In this document: one piece after another, positions 44,652-56,821 of the stretch
How positions within the stretch are numbered: the stretch's first letter is position 1
How the letters are laid out: every line of letters begins with the position of its first letter
Assembly: GCF_050436995.1 (NCBI RefSeq)
Contig: NC_134757.1
Coordinates: 10,056,501 to 10,120,500 of the forward strand
Direction of reading: 5' to 3'
Length of the DNA stretch: 64,000 nucleotides
Source: Anticarsia gemmatalis
Taxonomy: Eukaryota; Arthropoda; Insecta; Lepidoptera; Erebidae
Made by a program: the position numbers and the translations under genes
Notes under the pieces: model-generated
Told to the model about the DNA's origin: nothing
What the model saw: the letters and a program-made list of their open reading frames with translations, nothing else
Databases searched by the model: none

Positions 44652-47104
44652 TTCCTTTGTTTTTGTTTTTGATCCACGTAGCGACATATTATGATTTGGG
44701 AGGGACTTTTCAGATTAAATAATGATTCTGCATCAGGCCGTATAGCACTTAAATTCAGCCACTTCTCCATCTAAACCATCCGTGTTTCATAACCGCGCCG
44801 TTAGCCAGCTACAAAATGCATGGAGCTTAAAGCCTGACTCCAAATTGATGTATTCCAGTCAATTTTCAGCCAGTTCATATTTATGTGAAGCCTTTGACGT
44901 TTGATATTCGCTAGTCTACAGGGAATATTTGAACGAATCATTCTGGCTACCACATACAATATTCTGTCTGGTAGCATTTGTTTTTGGTGCGAAAAACTAG
45001 GAAAGAAGACTTAAAATAGTATTTATATATATAGAAGAAATAACTTTCTAGAACCTTTAGGAGACGGCAATAAATTTTGCCAACAGATAAAAGTTGAAGA
45101 ATTTCTAAACGCAAAATAAATAAACCAATTGTCATTGGAGTCAAAATAATTACAGTTATGTCGATTTATTAAAAGAAATAAAGAAGAATAAATGCCTACA
45201 TTGCTAAGGCACTTAATTGTGTGCATTAGTAATTCTCAGTAATGCAATAAGTATCATTTGTATTGATGATTGATTCTTGTTTGGTAATCTACTAGCACTC
45301 CCAATTATTATGACTTCATTTAAGTAATATGGGCACATTAAAAAGTTCACTTTATTTTTAATAGGGTTAAGAGGACATATGTATATGATGGTACCAATGC
45401 ATGTCAGCATGGTCAAATACTGTAATACTTTTACATGATCCAACTATTCATAAACATTACCAAGAAACAAATAAATAGATACTCCTATACTTAACACTTC
45501 AAACATTTCAGTTTCACGAGTCGGTGACTAAATAATTGATATGTCAGAGTTTCGCGGAATGGCCTATTTAAATTCTCATTTGCAATTCACTTTAACTTGG
45601 CACTTGGTTGAAGTCGAGAACGTTAGGAATTTTCCCGACCTCACGAATTAGCTGTAATGGCTGACGGATTGATTTCATTTCGAATATAATGGGCTTATTA
45701 GTGTGTTGAAAAGGGTAAAATGATAAAAAGTAGATAATAGGTATATGAACTTTGGAGAATTTACAATCATTTAAAAGTATCGAGATTGTTGAAGTCTATA
45801 CGTTATTAATAAGGTAATGTTAGTTGTTTTTTTTATCAGTTTTTTTTTTGGCAAAGTTAGTACTGAAAACAATTTTTTCGTGAATTAGGTGACGAAAATG
45901 AGGAATATTTTTCGACATTGATTAGTTTTTAGTAGAGTTTTTCACGATTTTGAAATACTCTTAATACTGTAAAGATCTTAGAAATTTTAATATAAACCTG
46001 AAATTGTTATTTTACCTTTCCGTGGTTTTCTACTGTAAATATCCAAAAAAATATTTACGGATAAAATATTTCTTATGAAACACATTCCTTGTCAATTCCT
46101 TGGCCTGCACGTAGATACAAAACTAACAAAACAATTATTATTCTACCACCTAAAAATATACTAAATTCTACTCATAAAGTAGTAAATCAGTCCTGCTTAA
46201 TCCCCATGACCGCAGAACTAATAAGTTTCATACATTCCCGGCTAAGTGTCGTCGTTTATTAGCCACATCGTCGCGCTATGCTCTCATTCGGTCTAAGCGT
46301 GCGTGCGGTATGCCGTAATGAAAGTCTTCATGTCTCCTGACCAATAGCTCTCAAAGTTTTCTCACTTTTGTTATACCATTTTGGTATATGTTGACTTTGA
46401 ATTATAACTTTTTTACTGTCTGAAATGTAGTTTGGTTTGTAGTATTATTAAAAATATTTTTCTACGCTTAGTAGTTTCAGCTGTGCGTTGTCTATCAGTC
46501 AGACAGACTGTCACTCAATAATGGAAGAGTTTTATATGAATAGATTTGTTGAAAGTTATTCAATACTAAATTAAAAAAATAAGTACTTGCTTTGACTTTA
46601 GTTTGATTAAAATCTTAAAGCGATTAATTTCTGTTCAAAAAATGGCCGAAGTAATTCGTTTATTAAATCAAAAGAAACCACTGTAACATAAAACACTTTT
46701 ATGAACGATTTTCAAGGCTAATCAAAACCAGGTTTAAATTATGAAGTGAACCCCTAAATTTATATTATACTAAAAATAATAGAAGGTTTAAAATTAGGCA
46801 GCCTGCCTGAACCTAGTAAAAATAGGCTTCATGAAAAGACGATTATAGCCCTGAGGCAAGATATAATAATTTTAAAATTAGTACTAACCTAAAATTGGCA
46901 AGCATAAATGTGTAACGGATCAGAATATTTTATATTTAAAGTTAGCAATTCTGTAAAAAAGTCTATATTCGTAAGGCATTTCGTCCCTAATTAGTATTAC
47001 ACTATAAGTTATACCTAAATTTATTACATGGGGCATTACACCAAAAGATTTTTAATTGTAATACTGTTGCTAGGTTTTCGACTTGATACCAATTATCGAG
47101 TAGT
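44652..47104. other. AT-rich DNA without a recognisable gene
   Basis: Several short minus-strand frames near 44947-45443 show no coding signature. A CpG-richer stretch at 46250-46330 has no open, splice-bounded frame. Confidence 0.4.
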
Positions 47105-47345
47105 ATCCTATAAATAAATAAATATTATTGGACAACTAACACACGGACATTTGATTCCAAACTAAGCAGAGTACTATGATAACCAAATAACTGGTAAACA
47201 TACTTAAATAATTTTAAATACATGCTTATGTAGATAAATTAACAACCAGGTTCAGAACAGATACTCGTGCTCAACACACTAATATTTGTCCCAGGTGGGA
47301 TTCGAATCCACTACACGTGGTGCTTCGGTTATTGCGGCGAGATGA
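47105..47345 (-). repeat. tRNA-derived SINE, family D
   Basis: aataaatattattggacaac, gattccaaactaagcagag, attaacaaccaggttcagaac, then the inverted B box gtgggattcgaatccac near 47295. Confidence 0.72.
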
Positions 47346-47827
47346 CTACTGAATAGGTAAGCAAGCTTGAGAGCTAAACTTTAAGAACCTCTGTACGAAA
47401 CGAGAGACAAGATTACAGTACTGCGTAGACTGTAGTGTACCGTACGCTATGTAGAGACTAATATTTGACCATCGTAAGCTAATGTAGGTCAGTCAGTTTT
47501 ACGATGTTTGCATATTATTTATGACATAATAGTTCATGTTATAAAATGTTACTTACAAAATATGATTTAATAAGACATGGGATTTTTACGATCACGAAAC
47601 GTTTTTGCTCTAAATAGTGTGTTGTTACTATCGGCAGGATTTTTCATATTTTTTTTGCATGTATTTATTCAATTTGTTGAGTAATCGATAATTTTAGAAA
47701 TGTGTAACATATAACACTTGTATTGTTTCCTTTTTAAATTAAAAAATAAATTAACATCAATACTAAAATAAGACGACAAATATTCGATAGTGCTCATTTG
47801 ATCGTCATCGTGATCTAGGATCAGTAA

Positions 47828-48005
47828 CCCGATTCTCTACTACTATGGACTACCGACAACCGGCTAGCCATCAAAATTTTGACATTTAGAATGTACTGCC
47901 AAAATATTTCCTACAACGCCCGTCCGAGGTGCTGATCAGATTTTCATACAAAGTTTGTCGATGACAGTTCGGTTCTCGGTAGTCGATAGTAGTAAAGAAT
48001 TGAGA
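47828..48005. repeat. Dispersed MITE family copy
   Basis: gattctctactactatggactaccgacaaccggctagc at the left and ctcggtagtcgatagtagtaaagaatt at the right form the inverted ends. Confidence 0.75.
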
Positions 48006-48129
48006 TACTGGTCGGATACTCTACAGTCAGCTGTTCTCTCTCATATAAGCGATATTGTAAAACTTTGATTCTTAGCACTAAAAGTAGAATTACTATAGCC
48101 ATTTAAAAATTATAACTCTATATTAACTG

Positions 48130-48354
48130 CTAAAACCTCAGTTTGATGTTCGCAATAATATCCGCTTGGAGCAGTTTATGTGTTAATATCCTACACTGCA
48201 TTCGTTCAAGGATATTACCAGTTATGGCGTCTTTATGACCTCTTACGATACTAAGATGTTGAAGTACTTTGTGAACTGCATCTGTGGAATATCGGATTTC
48301 ACTTATGACCGTTTGCAATGGCCTGTTAATAATCGTAGGTTTCTGATGAATGAT
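48130..48354 (-). CDS. Possible coding exon or gene relic, unrecognised
   Basis: On the minus strand the frame is open from just after a TGA near 48355 to a TAG at 48130, about 74 codons. The peptide (for example SEIRYSTDAVHKVLQHL and ITGNILERMQC) has a protein-like composition, unlike the homopolymer-rich chance frames nearby. Possible acceptors (catcag, taacag) lie upstream. No family was recognised and no partner exon was found. Frames of this length also arise by chance here, so it is a weak call. Confidence 0.18.
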   Translation of the reverse strand: MIHQKPTIINRPLQTVISEIRYSTDAVHKVLQHLSIVRGHKDAITGNILERMQCRILTHKLLQADIIANIKLRF

Positions 48355-48355
48355 G

Positions 48356-49779
48356 CTTTTTACTCAGCATATCAAAATAAAAATGGCGCGTTATTTTTGT
48401 TTCCCATTTTTTGATGAACTTCGTAAATGTTACTCCATAATTATTTTTTAAATATTGATAATTGCTATTGAAACGTAAAAGTACCATATGGGTTATTTCG
48501 AAAATACTATACGGGTTACTTGTACTGACTGAAATTGAAAGTCTTTAAATGTAAAATGTTATTTTCATTCCTTCATAAGCAAGTAGTTATATTATTTTTT
48601 TGTGAAGAACTCAAAAAAGCTCCAATTTTGACTACTGAAACATAGGCTTAGTAGGGCATGAAATTTCTATTTTTAATTAGGCTTTCTTTGAAGCAGTAGC
48701 TTTGTTTAATACACACTCGTATACGCCAAAATATAACCCTGACTACTCGTCTGTCGGTCTTTAGACATATGAAACGATTTAGTTCAACAACTAATAGAAC
48801 CTCAAATTGATAAATCCGAAACAATCCAGAAATCTGCGCATTACGTTCCTACAAATTGTAACTCTGCAATGTCGAATGAGAGATAGCCATTGCTGCATAC
48901 CGGCGCGTATTACAGCCCGGGAACAAATGACGCATTAGACGCATTTGCATTATCATCGAATGTACGCATGTTAGACCACGTTATTGGGGATAAGCAGCTT
49001 CAATTTTAGATTGGGAATTTAAGCTATCTATTAGTTGTGTGGTTACTATAGGGTTTTTTTTTGAAATTTTAATATTCGGTTCACAGATTTTCTGGTTGTT
49101 AGCTTTTGGAAAACGTTGAACAGTGTTTGGCTAAGACTTTTTCATAGTACAACATACATATATACATAGTCTATTATTATTTAAAAATATTCACCCATAA
49201 TTGCCACGTTGAATAGCAATGCTTATTCTTTGTCCTAAGAAAAGACCAGTCAGCCAGGTTGTGGTTACTCTTCGCATCACATTTTTTTTATTATTTATTG
49301 CATTATGCGTACATATTCGTACAACATTACTAATTGAATACCAAGTGACTACAAACTTCGCATTACGATAAATTGAAAGAAAAAACTACCTGAAATATTT
49401 TCGTTGTTTAACGATGACGTGTAACAACTGTGATCTAAAATTTAACCGAATAATTTTACAAAATAAGTAAGTCATTAATTAGCTTTATTAATCATGTGAA
49501 AATATTTCACGAGCCAATTTGCAACTGCTATCTATCCGTTTGTATTTGAACATGTAATTATGAGTAGTGGCGTAGTGGGTAACCGGCGAGCCATGAGTAA
49601 AACCTATCAATTGCACACACAGATTAATTTGGCCGTGGTAACGTTTGCTAGGCCTTGTTTATGGAATAGACACGATTTGAGTGGTAATAGTTTAACTTTA
49701 GGTTGTAGAGTTAGAGCTATAAATGGAAGTTTTAGTTTTTTTCTCGATAGCTTCTTCTAGATGTTGTAGATATAGTTTG
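48356..49779. other. AT-rich DNA without a recognisable gene
   Basis: A more GC-rich block at 48890-48990 (cggcgcgtattacagcccggg) stands out but has no open frame with splice sites; it could be non-coding conserved DNA. Confidence 0.4.
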
Positions 49780-50072
49780 ACTGCCTCCGTGGCGCAGTGG
49801 TTTAGGTCACCACGCAGCTACCATTGTGCCGGGAGGTCGTGAGTTCGATTCCCACACGGAACAATCTGGTCTGGTTGTACTCTGTGTCCGTTGTTGGTAT
49901 ATTTGTATAAGTCCCCTTTTGTCGAAGTGACTTTTTAGAAAAAAAAATAGCTAGTTTAACAACATAGCAGAGAGCCTTATATGCAAGGTTCACGATTGGC
50001 GGAGGTACAAGTTCAGAATTTAGAACATCAATGACCGGCTTTTGTAACTGACGGTGACTTGTTGGATACAAC
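49780..50072 (+). repeat. tRNA-derived SINE, family B, full length
   Basis: A box gtggcgcagtggtttaggtc at 49789, B box gagttcgattccc near 49841-49853, body ggtctggttgtactctgtgtcc and agagagccttatatgcaagg, ending near acggtgacttgttgg. Best head of this family in the window. It is not a tRNA gene, because the acceptor stem does not pair and the SINE body follows. Confidence 0.82.
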
Positions 50073-52288
50073 TGCTTTATTTTGTTAATATGTAAAAATC
50101 TTAAAAGTTATCTAGGTTAATCGTATGTATCAAAGCTCTCTCTCTAAGTTATCTTATTATAGTCGATCATGGTAGGAAATCGCGTCCCTATATAATATGT
50201 ATATCACTATAGTCTACCAGCTGAGTACGGTCAGCTTACAATAAAAAACTAACGGCAAACTTTTCAATCCTCTTTATAGTAATGAAACAAAACATTAATT
50301 CTATTACCTCATAGCTACGTAACTATGTAAATAATAAGGCTCACATGTACGAGTAGGCAGTAATCGATAAACACAATATGAGGGGTGTTGTTGTGACTCT
50401 GACACACGAGGTCAGGTAACAGTCGTGATAACGTGACCTTGAAACGTCTTCAAACTATGTAGTATATATGACCTCTTCACAACTTACATATGTGAGGCAT
50501 AGAGTCACGGCTGTGATTTTGGGTGGTGTTTTATAAAAAAAGTGGTGATTATATCCAGAGTATAATAATTAAGAGTGTTTTTACGGCTTGACATTTTATT
50601 TGTCTTCTGTTTAGTAAAAAATAATGTTGAGAATGATTGGAAAGTCAAATGAAGGAAAGATGCTATTGCCTCTTCGGAGTTATTATAAGTCTATAGCTTT
50701 AATGGTGTTTGAAGTAATTTCCTAGAACTGTTAAGTCGAGCTACGTTTATCTAACATATGTTATGGACTACGGTCAGACGTCTTTTTATAGGTATAGATC
50801 TCAGAAAGACTGTGGTAGGATTACGCACCTCCAAGCTTTTTTAGTTAATTGCACAGCAATCCATTCTATAGTAAGGCAAGGTATATATTTTTGCGGTATC
50901 TGAAAAAACTCCATAACATTTTATTATCCAATACTCGCGAAAAAATGTGCTCATTGAATATAACTGGACGAATAATAATGGTACTCAATAGGGTCAACAA
51001 CCTCATAAATATAGTCCAAAGCTAATACAACAGCCTATTAAAATAATCTAGCGCAATCTAAATGAGAGTTCAATGTGGGTTCGAAATGCCATTACTACAG
51101 TACAGAGATTTATGTAAACCGTCTCGTTCTGTGATAGCCTCGTCCCTTCGTCCTGAGGGACAGACAAACAATTCGACAATTAAACAAGGATGTTGATTGT
51201 TATTGGGTTTAAAATAGACTTATGTAACTTTGTATTTGAATGGACTTAGGATGTTTCGGAAATATCCTAAGTCCTTGAGTTGGCTGTATTTATTATTGTG
51301 ACTATTTCAGTGTTCTTATTGTGCAATAGTCTAGATGTTGTATTTAGAATAGTGTATAAATAGAAATTGTAATTGAGCTACATAATTCGGTACGATAATA
51401 ATGATTCTACTACGTAAAATAAGAATTCCACGTCGATACTTACGTAGAAAAATGTATTATAAATATAAAAAGGTGTTTGTTCAAAATGTGTCCTTGATTT
51501 ACGTTAAAACTGATTTCCTTCAAACATATTTGTGCACGAAATTAGAAGAATTATAGATTGTACCCCGGCACTTAAAGTACATTTCACGCTAAAAAACCCG
51601 GGGAAATACATACGTTGACATGAGCAAGTTTTAGTTAACAATGAACCAAAAGTACATAACTAAAATAAATAAAAAGACATATTTATTGAAAACATACAAA
51701 TACATACAATACATTACGTACTTTCAGTAGCAAATATTACATCTACTTAAATAAGACCGTTTGCATCAACAGATTCAATAAACAGTGGTTAGAACAAGAT
51801 TGATGTTAGCAGAATGCATCAGCGTTTCTTTACAAAGATAATCACTGACTGCCGGAATCGCTTCAATGGAGCTGTGAAACATGATTCTCACAGTGATTTT
51901 TGGTTTTCCAGTCTGATTTGCCGATTGAAATGTTAGTTTGTTTGTTAAACTAGTACTAGAACTTTTATGTAGACATCTTTCTTGAATATGCAAGATTGAT
52001 CGAGATTGATGTGTTATTGTTAGTATAGTTAAATAATATTTTTCGCATAAACATTAATCTTGTATACTTAAAATAATATGCGTTATAGTTTCAAGCCTGC
52101 ATTTATGTAAGGGTCGTCGACTTTTCTCGTAATTCATATATTCTTGTTGTCTTAAACCTTACTTCGTTTAAGTTTGCGGCAAAATTGCTAAGTTTCTTAC
52201 ATTTTATAAAGACAACTAGGCTTGCACTTAGTAATCACATAAAACACTGAAAATATTACTATTATTTACATAAAGATTTATTTTTTTG
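50073..52288. other. AT-rich DNA without a recognisable gene
   Basis: No repeat family recognised. A minus-strand frame of about 90 codons (51775-52045) is within chance expectation. Confidence 0.4.
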
Positions 52289-52298
52289 ATAAACCAGT

Positions 52299-52553
52299 CT
52301 TCTTCTTATCGTATGGTTAGTGGTCAACCTAGTGTCAAAGTTGTTCAAGCCGCCCGAAGGCCTTTGACGTGGCTTAACGACTGTTATCTTAATCGACAAC
52401 AACCGGGACCGACTTTTTACGTGCCCTCCGAAGCACGGAGACGCCCAGTTCAAATACCACTATGCGGTCACCCATCTATGGAATGACCGCGCCAACGGTT
52501 GCTTCACCCACAGATCGTTTACCGACCGGTGAGCGCAACTGGCTATGGGCGCC
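52299..52553 (-). repeat. 5S rRNA-derived SINE, short-tailed subfamily, with 10-bp target duplication
   Basis: Flanked by perfect ATAAACCAGT repeats at 52289-52298 and 52554-52563. On the minus strand the element starts gcgcccatagccagttgcgc, has GGTGAAGCAACC and, 21 bases on, GATGGGTGACCGC of 5S type, and ends caaagttgacactaggttgaccactaacc plus a short tail. Best-preserved copy; its frames are not genes. Confidence 0.88.
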
Positions 52554-52857
52554 ATAAACCAGTAAATCTGTAAAACTGCGGTCGATTCATACCGAATATT
52601 TACCAGCATAAACTCCACGTTAGGTTATTGTACAAATATCAGAACGCCTTATATACATGAAGCAAGCCTACAAATATTGCGGTTTCCTCGCGGGAATAGA
52701 ACACGCGAACACAAACACGGAAGACAAACATTACTCTTTCACACTCACTAAACTAATAACTTGGTTAAGTAATTATTTTGTTTGACAAACTAGGGCTATT
52801 TTTCTAATCCCTACTATAGACCGAAAGCCTAATAAAATACATTAGAAATATATAGTT

Positions 52858-53093
52858 AGTTGGAGCATGTGATAATTATTTTAGAAATAATTATCACATG
52901 CTCCTACGGCGAAGGAAAACATCGTGAGGAAACCTTGCATGCCTAAAATTTGTTTAATACATTTATTGAGGGCATGCAAAGTCCCCAACCCGCACTTGAC
53001 CAGCGTGGTGGACTCAAGGCCTAACCCCTCCCTCATTACGGAAGGAGACCCTTGCCCAGCAGTGAGACATTCATGGGTTAAATTTATTATTAT
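52858..53093 (+). repeat. tRNA-SINE family A with a palindrome in place of the tRNA head
   Basis: From 52904 the body (ggcgaaggaaaacatcgtgagg to cccagcagtgagacattcatggg) matches the full copy at 24437. The tRNA head is absent; instead GGAGCATGTGATAATTATTT (52862-52881) is the exact inverse of the SINE's own next segment (52885-52904). Confidence 0.8.
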
Positions 53094-53761
53094 ATCTAGA
53101 TTATAATACAAAAACTGTGTATTTTCAAAATAAAATAGTCATATCAAACGGACCACCGTCAAATTTTGTACAAATATACTTAATAGTCTAAGACCCGAAA
53201 AAGGATATAGGACAGTTTATATTCGGGCAACTTCAAGGGAATGTGAACGAATGTTGGTAATAAGCCTTAAAATGATAAGCTATACCATACGCGGACGGAG
53301 TCGAGTCATATATAAAATCACACCTTTTGTCTGTGAGGGTAGGCAGACCGAGCCGCTTGATACGATCCGAACTGAACTTTTTTTCAGCAATGTTGGTTTA
53401 TTCCCGCTAATTTACCGCGACTTATCATTTATTTGCAGCCACCCAATTAATTGAAGAAAACAAATAATTTGACTAACGGAAAAAAAATTAGTAACCTACT
53501 CATTTCTTAAACATAGCTGATCAAAAGCTTAATTTCAAAGAGGAAAAATGTATTTAATATCAAACAGGAAAAGTATTTTTTGTACTCTTTAAAGGAAAAT
53601 TTACTTTATTCAGTATATTTTTTGTATTTATCTTATACAAGGAAAAGTGTTATAAATTATTTATTTAACCATGTGATTTAAAAGGCTACTGAAATATTTT
53701 TTAAATTGGTTTATTCTGTTTACATATCTACGTATACAATAAATTATTTTAAATCATAATT
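53094..53761. other. AT-rich DNA without a recognisable gene
   Basis: Nothing recognised apart from chance frames. Confidence 0.4.
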
Positions 53762-53812
53762 TTGGAAGGAGACCCTTGCCCAGCAGTGAGACAGTGATGG
53801 GTTATATTTATT
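53762..53812 (+). repeat. 3' end of tRNA-SINE family A
   Basis: ggaaggagacccttgcccag, cagtgagacagtgatgggtta: the last 50 bases only. Confidence 0.6.
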
Positions 53813-53823
53813 TCATATTCTTT

Positions 53824-54067
53824 CTAGGCTTTATTCTGATCTGTCTTTATGATCTGTCCACGTGGAAACCCTTGCCGTGTAAATCCCGATCCCTCGAGAA
53901 CTTCGAAATAAAAAGTAGCCTATGTGTTATTCTGGGGTTTCAGCTACCTATATACCAAATTTCATCGTATTCGGTTCAGTAGTATTCGCGTGAAAGAGTA
54001 ACAAACATCCATACACACACACATACATACTTTCTCACAAACTTTCGCAGTTATAATATTAGTAGGA
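53824..54067 (-). mobile_element. Non-autonomous Helitron-like element
   Basis: Minus strand: A|TCCTACTAATATTATAACTGCG at 54067 to CTAG at 53824. Same family as 2174-2422 (tttcacgcgaatac, ggcttcattttg-type blocks and a CA/CATA microsatellite). Confidence 0.75.
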
Positions 54068-54494
54068 TTTTTAGTGGTAGCATTGCTGTTAAAACGTTAT
54101 ATCTCATGTAATAAATCTTTGAGAAGTTGACAAGACAGCGAGCGGCTATAACGTCAAGCGACCGACCATATGAAATTAAATTTTAAATCTTGACGACAAC
54201 GGCTCTGGTGAAAGAAAATCTTGGAAATATAGGTGAAGGGAGAGAATTTTCTTCTTGATAAAAAAAGCTTCATGTCGAAATAGAGCTCTATACTTGTACC
54301 TATGTCAACGCTTATCTATACTCGTAATAGCGACATATTACTATAACAGAAGTTCTAGCCAATTTGATAACATACATGAAATCTTTTTTGATAACAAACT
54401 TTTAATAATAACGTTTGCGCATCAAGCAGCTGATAAGTTACATTTATAACATTTCTTTAGAATAATCACAGATTTGAGTTGAGTCCCTTTCGTA

Positions 54495-55990
54495 AATAAT
54501 AATAATAAATAAAATAAATATTATTGGACTAGTCACACATGGTCATTTGATTCCAAACTAAGCAGATGATGGTAAGCAGCTTGTACTATGGTAACCAAAT
54601 AACTGATAAAAAAAAAATGTTTATTTTGCAATCCAATGACACACATTTACATGTTGATAGTAATAGTCAAACTAGGCAGAGCCTGTACAAACATACTTAT
54701 ATACTTCTAAATACATACTTAAATAGATAAATTAACAACCAGGCTCAGAACAAATACTCGTGCTCATCGCACAAATCAATCTGGTTTTCGACCCGGATTA
54801 TCAACCGAGAGTGCCATCTTGTCCTTGAAGTGGGCTGTCAAGTACTACACAGACCGGAAAACACCTACGTATGCCTGCTTCCTCGACCTCTCCAAAGCTT
54901 TTGATCTGGTCTCCTACAGTATTCTCTGGAAGAAGTTGGAGACTGCTGGAGTTCCTCATGAGCTTATAAATACTTTAAAGTACTGGTACGGAGGCCAGAT
55001 CAATCAGGTGCGCTGGGCTGGGGCATTGTCGGAGCCGTATGGATTGGAGTGCGGAGTGAGGCAGGGAGGGCTAAGCTCGCCTACGCTCTTCAATCTATAC
55101 GTCAACGAGCTGATCGAGGTGCTCAGCAGGGAGCGTGCCGGCTGTTACATTGACGGGGTATGTGTTAATAACATCAGCTACGCCGACGACATGGCCCTTC
55201 TGAGTGCCTCGCCCTGTGGCCTAAGACGGTTGGTGACCATCTGTGAAGACTATGCTAGACTTCACGGATTGGTCTACAACACTTCATAAAGTGAAATCAT
55301 GGTCTTTGCTGCCCGGGGAAGGGGCACTGAATTTGTAACGCCCATAAACCTAAATGGAGCACTGCTTAGAAGAGTGTACAAATTCAAATACCTAGGCCAT
55401 CTTTTAACCTCCGACATCAAGGACAATGAGGACATTGAGAGAGAGCGAAGGGCGTTGTCGGTCCGAGCTAATATGATAGCTCGCAGGTTCGCACGTTGTT
55501 CAGTACAGGTCGAAAAAAACTTTTTACACGTGCAGCCTGTGGGCAGATTATTCGCAAAGATCGTACAACGCCCTTCGCGTACAATACAACAATGCATACA
55601 GGGTGCTGGTGGGGCTGCCTCGATTCTGCAGTGCATCAGGGATGTTTGCAGAAGCTCGCATCGACTGTTTTTACGCTACGATGCGAAAAAGATGTGCTTC
55701 CCTGGTGCGTCGCGTGCGGGCAAGCCCCAACAGTATCCTGTGCTGTATTGCGAGCAGACTTGACTGCACTTTTATTAATCGCTGCTGCAGGCTCTCCACC
55801 TCGGTGATGAGCGTGCAGCAGTGATTACATGTATAGTAAGTAGGTAATTTAGAATAGGAATACTAACATAGATGTAAGAAATACTGTTACTAACACGATA
55901 TGAGTCTTGTCACTTGGAATAAAATTAATAATAATAAATATTTCTCCCGGTTGGGATTCGAACCCGCCACACGTTATATGAGGCCTTTGA
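54495..55990 (-). repeat. tRNA-derived SINE, family D, split by a LINE insertion
   Basis: Left part 54495-54776 (ataaatattattggact, attaacaaccaggctcagaac, tgctcatcgcacaaat). The missing inverted head resumes at 55936-55990 (aaatatttctcccggttggg, attcgaacccgcc). Joining the two sides restores the order seen in the intact copy at 47105-47345. AAAT occurs on both sides of the insert and may be a 4-bp target duplication. Confidence 0.72.
54777..55935 (+). pseudogene. 5'-truncated, broken non-LTR retrotransposon reverse transcriptase
   Basis: The frame begins in mid reverse transcriptase (QSGFRPGLSTESA) and includes FLDLSKAFD (first catalytic Asp), GVRQGGLSSPTLFNLYVNEL and YADD. An in-frame TAA stops it at 55287-55289, yet the same frame continues with FKYLGHLLTSDI and RRALSVRANMIARRFARC. 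Near 55510-55535 a deletion shifts it: the family-like peptide then runs in another frame (CSLWADYSQRSYNAL, then GLPRFCSASGMFAEARIDC). It ends with an (AAT)-rich tail near 55920-55935. The endonuclease is missing. The C-terminal block suggests a CR1/Rex/Daphne-like LINE common in Lepidoptera; the clade is not certain. Confidence 0.85.
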
Positions 55991-56425
55991 GACAAGATCC
56001 ATTAAAATATACTATGCTAAGAATATCCCAAACGAAGGAATGTCCGATGCTTATAATTTGGACACTATCAGGTACGATAAAAAGATATTAAAACAATAAC
56101 AAACTTACGAAATACGCATTTCCTTCGTCAAAATAAAAAGCATTGCGTTAAAAACCTGTTGTACTATAAATCTTAGCAAACAAGTAAGTTTTCTAGGACC
56201 TTTCACTGGATCCAATTATTTGCGGTAGAGTTACAAGGGTACATGGCAACTAAACCTAACACCCAGCCATTTCAATAATGGCGTTGAACCACTAGCTGTT
56301 ACTTCTATGTAATTGTGTGAGAAACTAGAAACTTCAGCTGAGTTCTATTAGGAAAAATAAGGCAATAGACTGGCCTGTTTTATGTGGGGGTTAGGTATTA
56401 AGGAGTGGGATATATTATAGACACA
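55991..56425. other. AT-rich DNA without a recognisable gene
   Basis: Nothing recognised. Confidence 0.4.
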
Positions 56426-56615
56426 CTAGCTGACCCGGCAAACGTTATTTTGTCATATAAATAAAAAAAAGTGTCATTTAAGGGTATGAAAAATAGATGT
56501 TGGCTGATTCTCAGACCTACTCAATATGCTCACAAAATTTCATGAGAATCGGTCAAGCCGTTTCGGACGAGTACGGTAACAAAAACAGTGACGCGAGAAT
56601 TTTATATATTACATT
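56426..56615 (-). mobile_element. Helitron-like element, third family
   Basis: Minus strand 3' end ttgccgggtcagCTAG|T at 56426. The body tcgtccgaaacggcttgacc and ttctcatgaaattttgtgagc is shared by many lepidopteran copies. The 5' end is near 56615. Confidence 0.6.
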
Positions 56616-56757
56616 ATTTGAGAATTTTTCTGAGTACTTTTTTAGGTTATTTGTTTTGCGTTTTTTTATTCGCGTTTAGTTATTGTAGGAACGTATATCT
56701 TATCATCATTATTGTAAGTTTAATATCAAAACTTAAACTAGTTTCAATAATTTGTAA

Positions 56758-56821
56758 ACTTAATACAAACATCAATACATGTTATGTTTATACGTAACAT
56801 GTATTGATGTTTGTACTAAGT
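56758..56821. repeat. Hairpin, 27-bp arms with one mismatch
   Basis: ACTTAATACAAACATCAATA plus CATGTTA, 10-base loop, then the complement (one G in place of A). Confidence 0.85.

Noticed and set aside
49780..49860. tRNA-gene-like A and B boxes (also at 24437, 16178 and, inverted, at 57960 and 22660)
   Set aside because: The same tRNA-like heads are followed by shared SINE bodies and lack a paired acceptor stem, so they are SINEs, not tRNA genes.
51775..52045. Minus frame of about 90 codons
   Set aside because: Similar lengths occur several times by chance in this sequence, and no splice context or family was recognised.
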